Positions 6,323 to 7,153 of a DNA stretch of 7,153 bases are shown here, one piece after another. The notes beneath the pieces were generated by a model. That model did no database searches, was not told where the DNA came from, and was given only the letters and a program-made list of their open reading frames with translations. The position numbers were made by a program, and so were the translations under genes. This DNA is from Bovifimicola sp050309585 (GTDB taxonomy: Bacteria; Bacillota; Clostridia; Lachnospirales; Lachnospiraceae). The DNA is taken from the NCBI GenBank assembly GCA_050309585.1, contig JBNRML010000096.1:1-7153 (forward strand). The letters are read 5' to 3'. The first letter of the stretch is position 1. Each line of letters begins with the position of its first letter.

Positions 6323-6361
6323 AAAGCCTTGTGGGTCACACCGACCTGCAGGGCTTTTATT
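6323..6361 (+). terminator. Strong intrinsic terminator ahead of the packaging genes
   Basis: AAAGCCTTG (6323-6331) pairs with CAGGGCTTT (6349-6357), and GGTC (6334-6337) pairs with GACC (6343-6346). The two bases between them form U-G and G-U wobbles, giving a continuous 15-bp stem (three wobble pairs in all) with a 5-base loop ACACC, followed by TTTTATTAT. It would stop transcripts about 70 bases after the candidate promoter unless bypassed. Confidence 0.8.
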
Positions 6362-6383
6362 ATGCCTAAAATGAGGTGAGAAG

Positions 6384-6737
6384 ATGCCAAGAAAACCTAA
6401 ACGACCGTGTTCTTATCCAGGCTGTCCTGACTTAACGGATGGACGGTTTTGTGAGAAACACCAGAAAGAAGAAAACAAACGCTATGAGAAGTACGACAGG
6501 AATCCTGCTGTACGCCGTAGATATGGACGCGCTTGGAAGCGAATCCGTGACAGCTATGCTGCGGAGCATCCTTTGTGTGAGGAATGCTTAACAAAGGGCA
6601 GGTATGTTGCGACTGAAGAGATACACCATAAACTTCCGTTGGCCCAAGGAGGAACGCATGATAGGAAGAACCTCATAGCTTTGTGTAAAGAATGCCATGC
6701 AAGGATTCATGCACAAAATGGTGACCGTTGGCACTGA
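6384..6737 (+). CDS. HNH endonuclease of the packaging module
   Basis: 117 residues, normal for phage HNH proteins encoded next to terminase. GAGGTGAG (6373-6380) precedes the ATG. The protein opens with a small zinc-binding segment, C9, C14, C23 and H26, then a basic helix with the family's RRRYGRAWKRIRD (44-56). The ββα-metal HNH domain follows: C65/C68 with C101/C104 as zinc ligands, HHKLPLAQGG with H81 and H82, HDRKNLIALC with N96, and H105/H109 in the last helix. In HK97-type phages the HNH protein beside the terminase supports DNA cutting at cos during packaging (gp74 of HK97 is the model), and the same role is inferred here from position and motifs. It lies directly after a strong terminator and 131 bases before the small terminase gene. 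Confidence 0.93.
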   Translation: MPRKPKRPCSYPGCPDLTDGRFCEKHQKEENKRYEKYDRNPAVRRRYGRAWKRIRDSYAAEHPLCEECLTKGRYVATEEIHHKLPLAQGGTHDRKNLIALCKECHARIHAQNGDRWH

Positions 6738-6868
6738 TGAAGGTGCAGGGAGGGGGAGGTCAAATCTCAAAACCCTTGTACGGGAGGAACGGGCGGGGGG
6801 CTTCACGCACAAAAAGAGCAGTTCAAACAGGGGATTAACCCTAAGATATAGATTGAGGAGTGTGAATA
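6738..6868 (+). other. G-rich gap between HNH and terminase, candidate cos site
   Basis: 131 bases without a gene. It has a G-rich run GGGAGGGGGAGG (6748-6759), a second run CGGGCGGGGGGC (6790-6801) followed by TTCACGCAC, then an A-rich stretch, a short inverted repeat AGGG-6-CCCT (6829-6842), and the terminase ribosome binding site GAGGAG (6855-6860). In cos-type siphophages, cos commonly lies just upstream of the small terminase gene, often in this HNH-terS gap, and GC-rich motifs are usual there. The exact cut positions cannot be read from the sequence. Confidence 0.5.
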
Positions 6869-7153
6869 ATGGCAAGGGACGGTACGAACCGTGGTGGCAG
6901 AAGAATCAGAGCAGGTGATAAGCCGACTGCAGCCGCAGAGAAAATACAAAATGGGAAAACAGTCAAGGTTCTAGCCAATGATATTCCTGTACTTAAAACA
7001 GCGGAATTAGAGGCAGTAGATTTACCGGAAGGAGCAGTTTTAGAGGGCGTGGATATGCCAAAACCCAGCGACTATTTATCGGCAAGGCAGAAAAATGGAG
7101 TTCCCTTAGGTGCTGATGAAATATATAAAGAAACCTGGCTGTGGTTAAAAGAG
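6869..7153 (+). CDS. Phage terminase small subunit, P27-like family (3' partial)
   Basis: 95 codons up to the window edge, open throughout; the end is missing. GAGGAG at 6855-6860 sits 8 bases before the ATG. The protein starts MARDGTNRGGRRIRAGDKP, a basic leader typical of this family, continues with an acidic, poorly structured part (about 40-68, with DLPEGAVLEGVDMPKP), and reaches the conserved segment DYLSARQKNGVPLGADEIYK followed by ETWLWLKE. The small subunit binds the packaging site (cos or pac) and recruits the large subunit to start filling the capsid. Its place after an HNH gene and a G-rich gap fits an HK97-like packaging cluster; the large terminase subunit would be expected just beyond the right edge. 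Confidence 0.87.
   Translation, partial: MARDGTNRGGRRIRAGDKPTAAAEKIQNGKTVKVLANDIPVLKTAELEAVDLPEGAVLEGVDMPKPSDYLSARQKNGVPLGADEIYKETWLWLKE

Noticed and set aside
1..7153. CRISPR array, tRNA or rRNA gene, insertion sequence, integrase or att site
   Set aside because: No regularly spaced long repeats, no cloverleaf-like segment, no transposase or integrase motifs were seen on either strand.

Overview
This window looks like part of a temperate, cos-type tailed phage (prophage) of a Firmicutes host, most likely a gut Clostridia (Lachnospiraceae or relatives). The reasons are the gene order (antirepressor, primase-helicase, VRR-NUC nuclease, SNF2 helicase, DUF1492-type regulator, HNH, small terminase), strong AGGAGG-type ribosome binding sites, tightly overlapping genes all on the + strand, and GC mostly near 45-50% with local drops to about 35%. 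The host assignment is inference from family resemblance; no host gene is present.

Layout. 1-582: the 3' part of a BRO-N/KilAC antirepressor, cut by the left edge. 572-1003: a DUF4406/DUF7768 deoxyribosyltransferase-like protein. 996-3344: a large VapE-type primase-helicase. 3303-3558: the end of that gene and a 225-bp non-coding gap, holding ten copies of a TGTTCCYRA-like element on both strands, a nested hairpin and an AT-rich palindrome. This is a candidate replication origin or regulatory array. 3570-3854: VRR-NUC nuclease. 3832-4425: a free-standing HNH endonuclease with three Cys-rich modules. 4400-5755: SNF2-family helicase. 5741-5790: a short degenerate tandem repeat over the helicase stop. 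5823-6242: DUF1492/ArpU-like regulator. 6232-6357: direct repeats, a perfect -10 box without a -35 box, and a strong intrinsic terminator, resembling a late-gene control region. 6384-6737: packaging-type HNH endonuclease. 6738-6868: a G-rich gap, candidate cos site. 6869-7153: the start of a P27-like terminase small subunit, cut by the right edge.

How it fits together. The left three-quarters is an early replication/recombination module: VapE would open and prime DNA, and VRR-NUC plus the SNF2 helicase would process replication or recombination intermediates. The right quarter is the switch to late functions: the DUF1492 protein probably controls transcription across 6232-6383, which leads to the HNH-terminase packaging genes. 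The most interesting points are the TGTTCCYRA array that is partly written inside the 3' end of the primase-helicase gene, the promoter-terminator arrangement after the DUF1492 gene, and a low-GC island (about 3832-4635) covering the inserted HNH gene and the first ~80 codons of the helicase.
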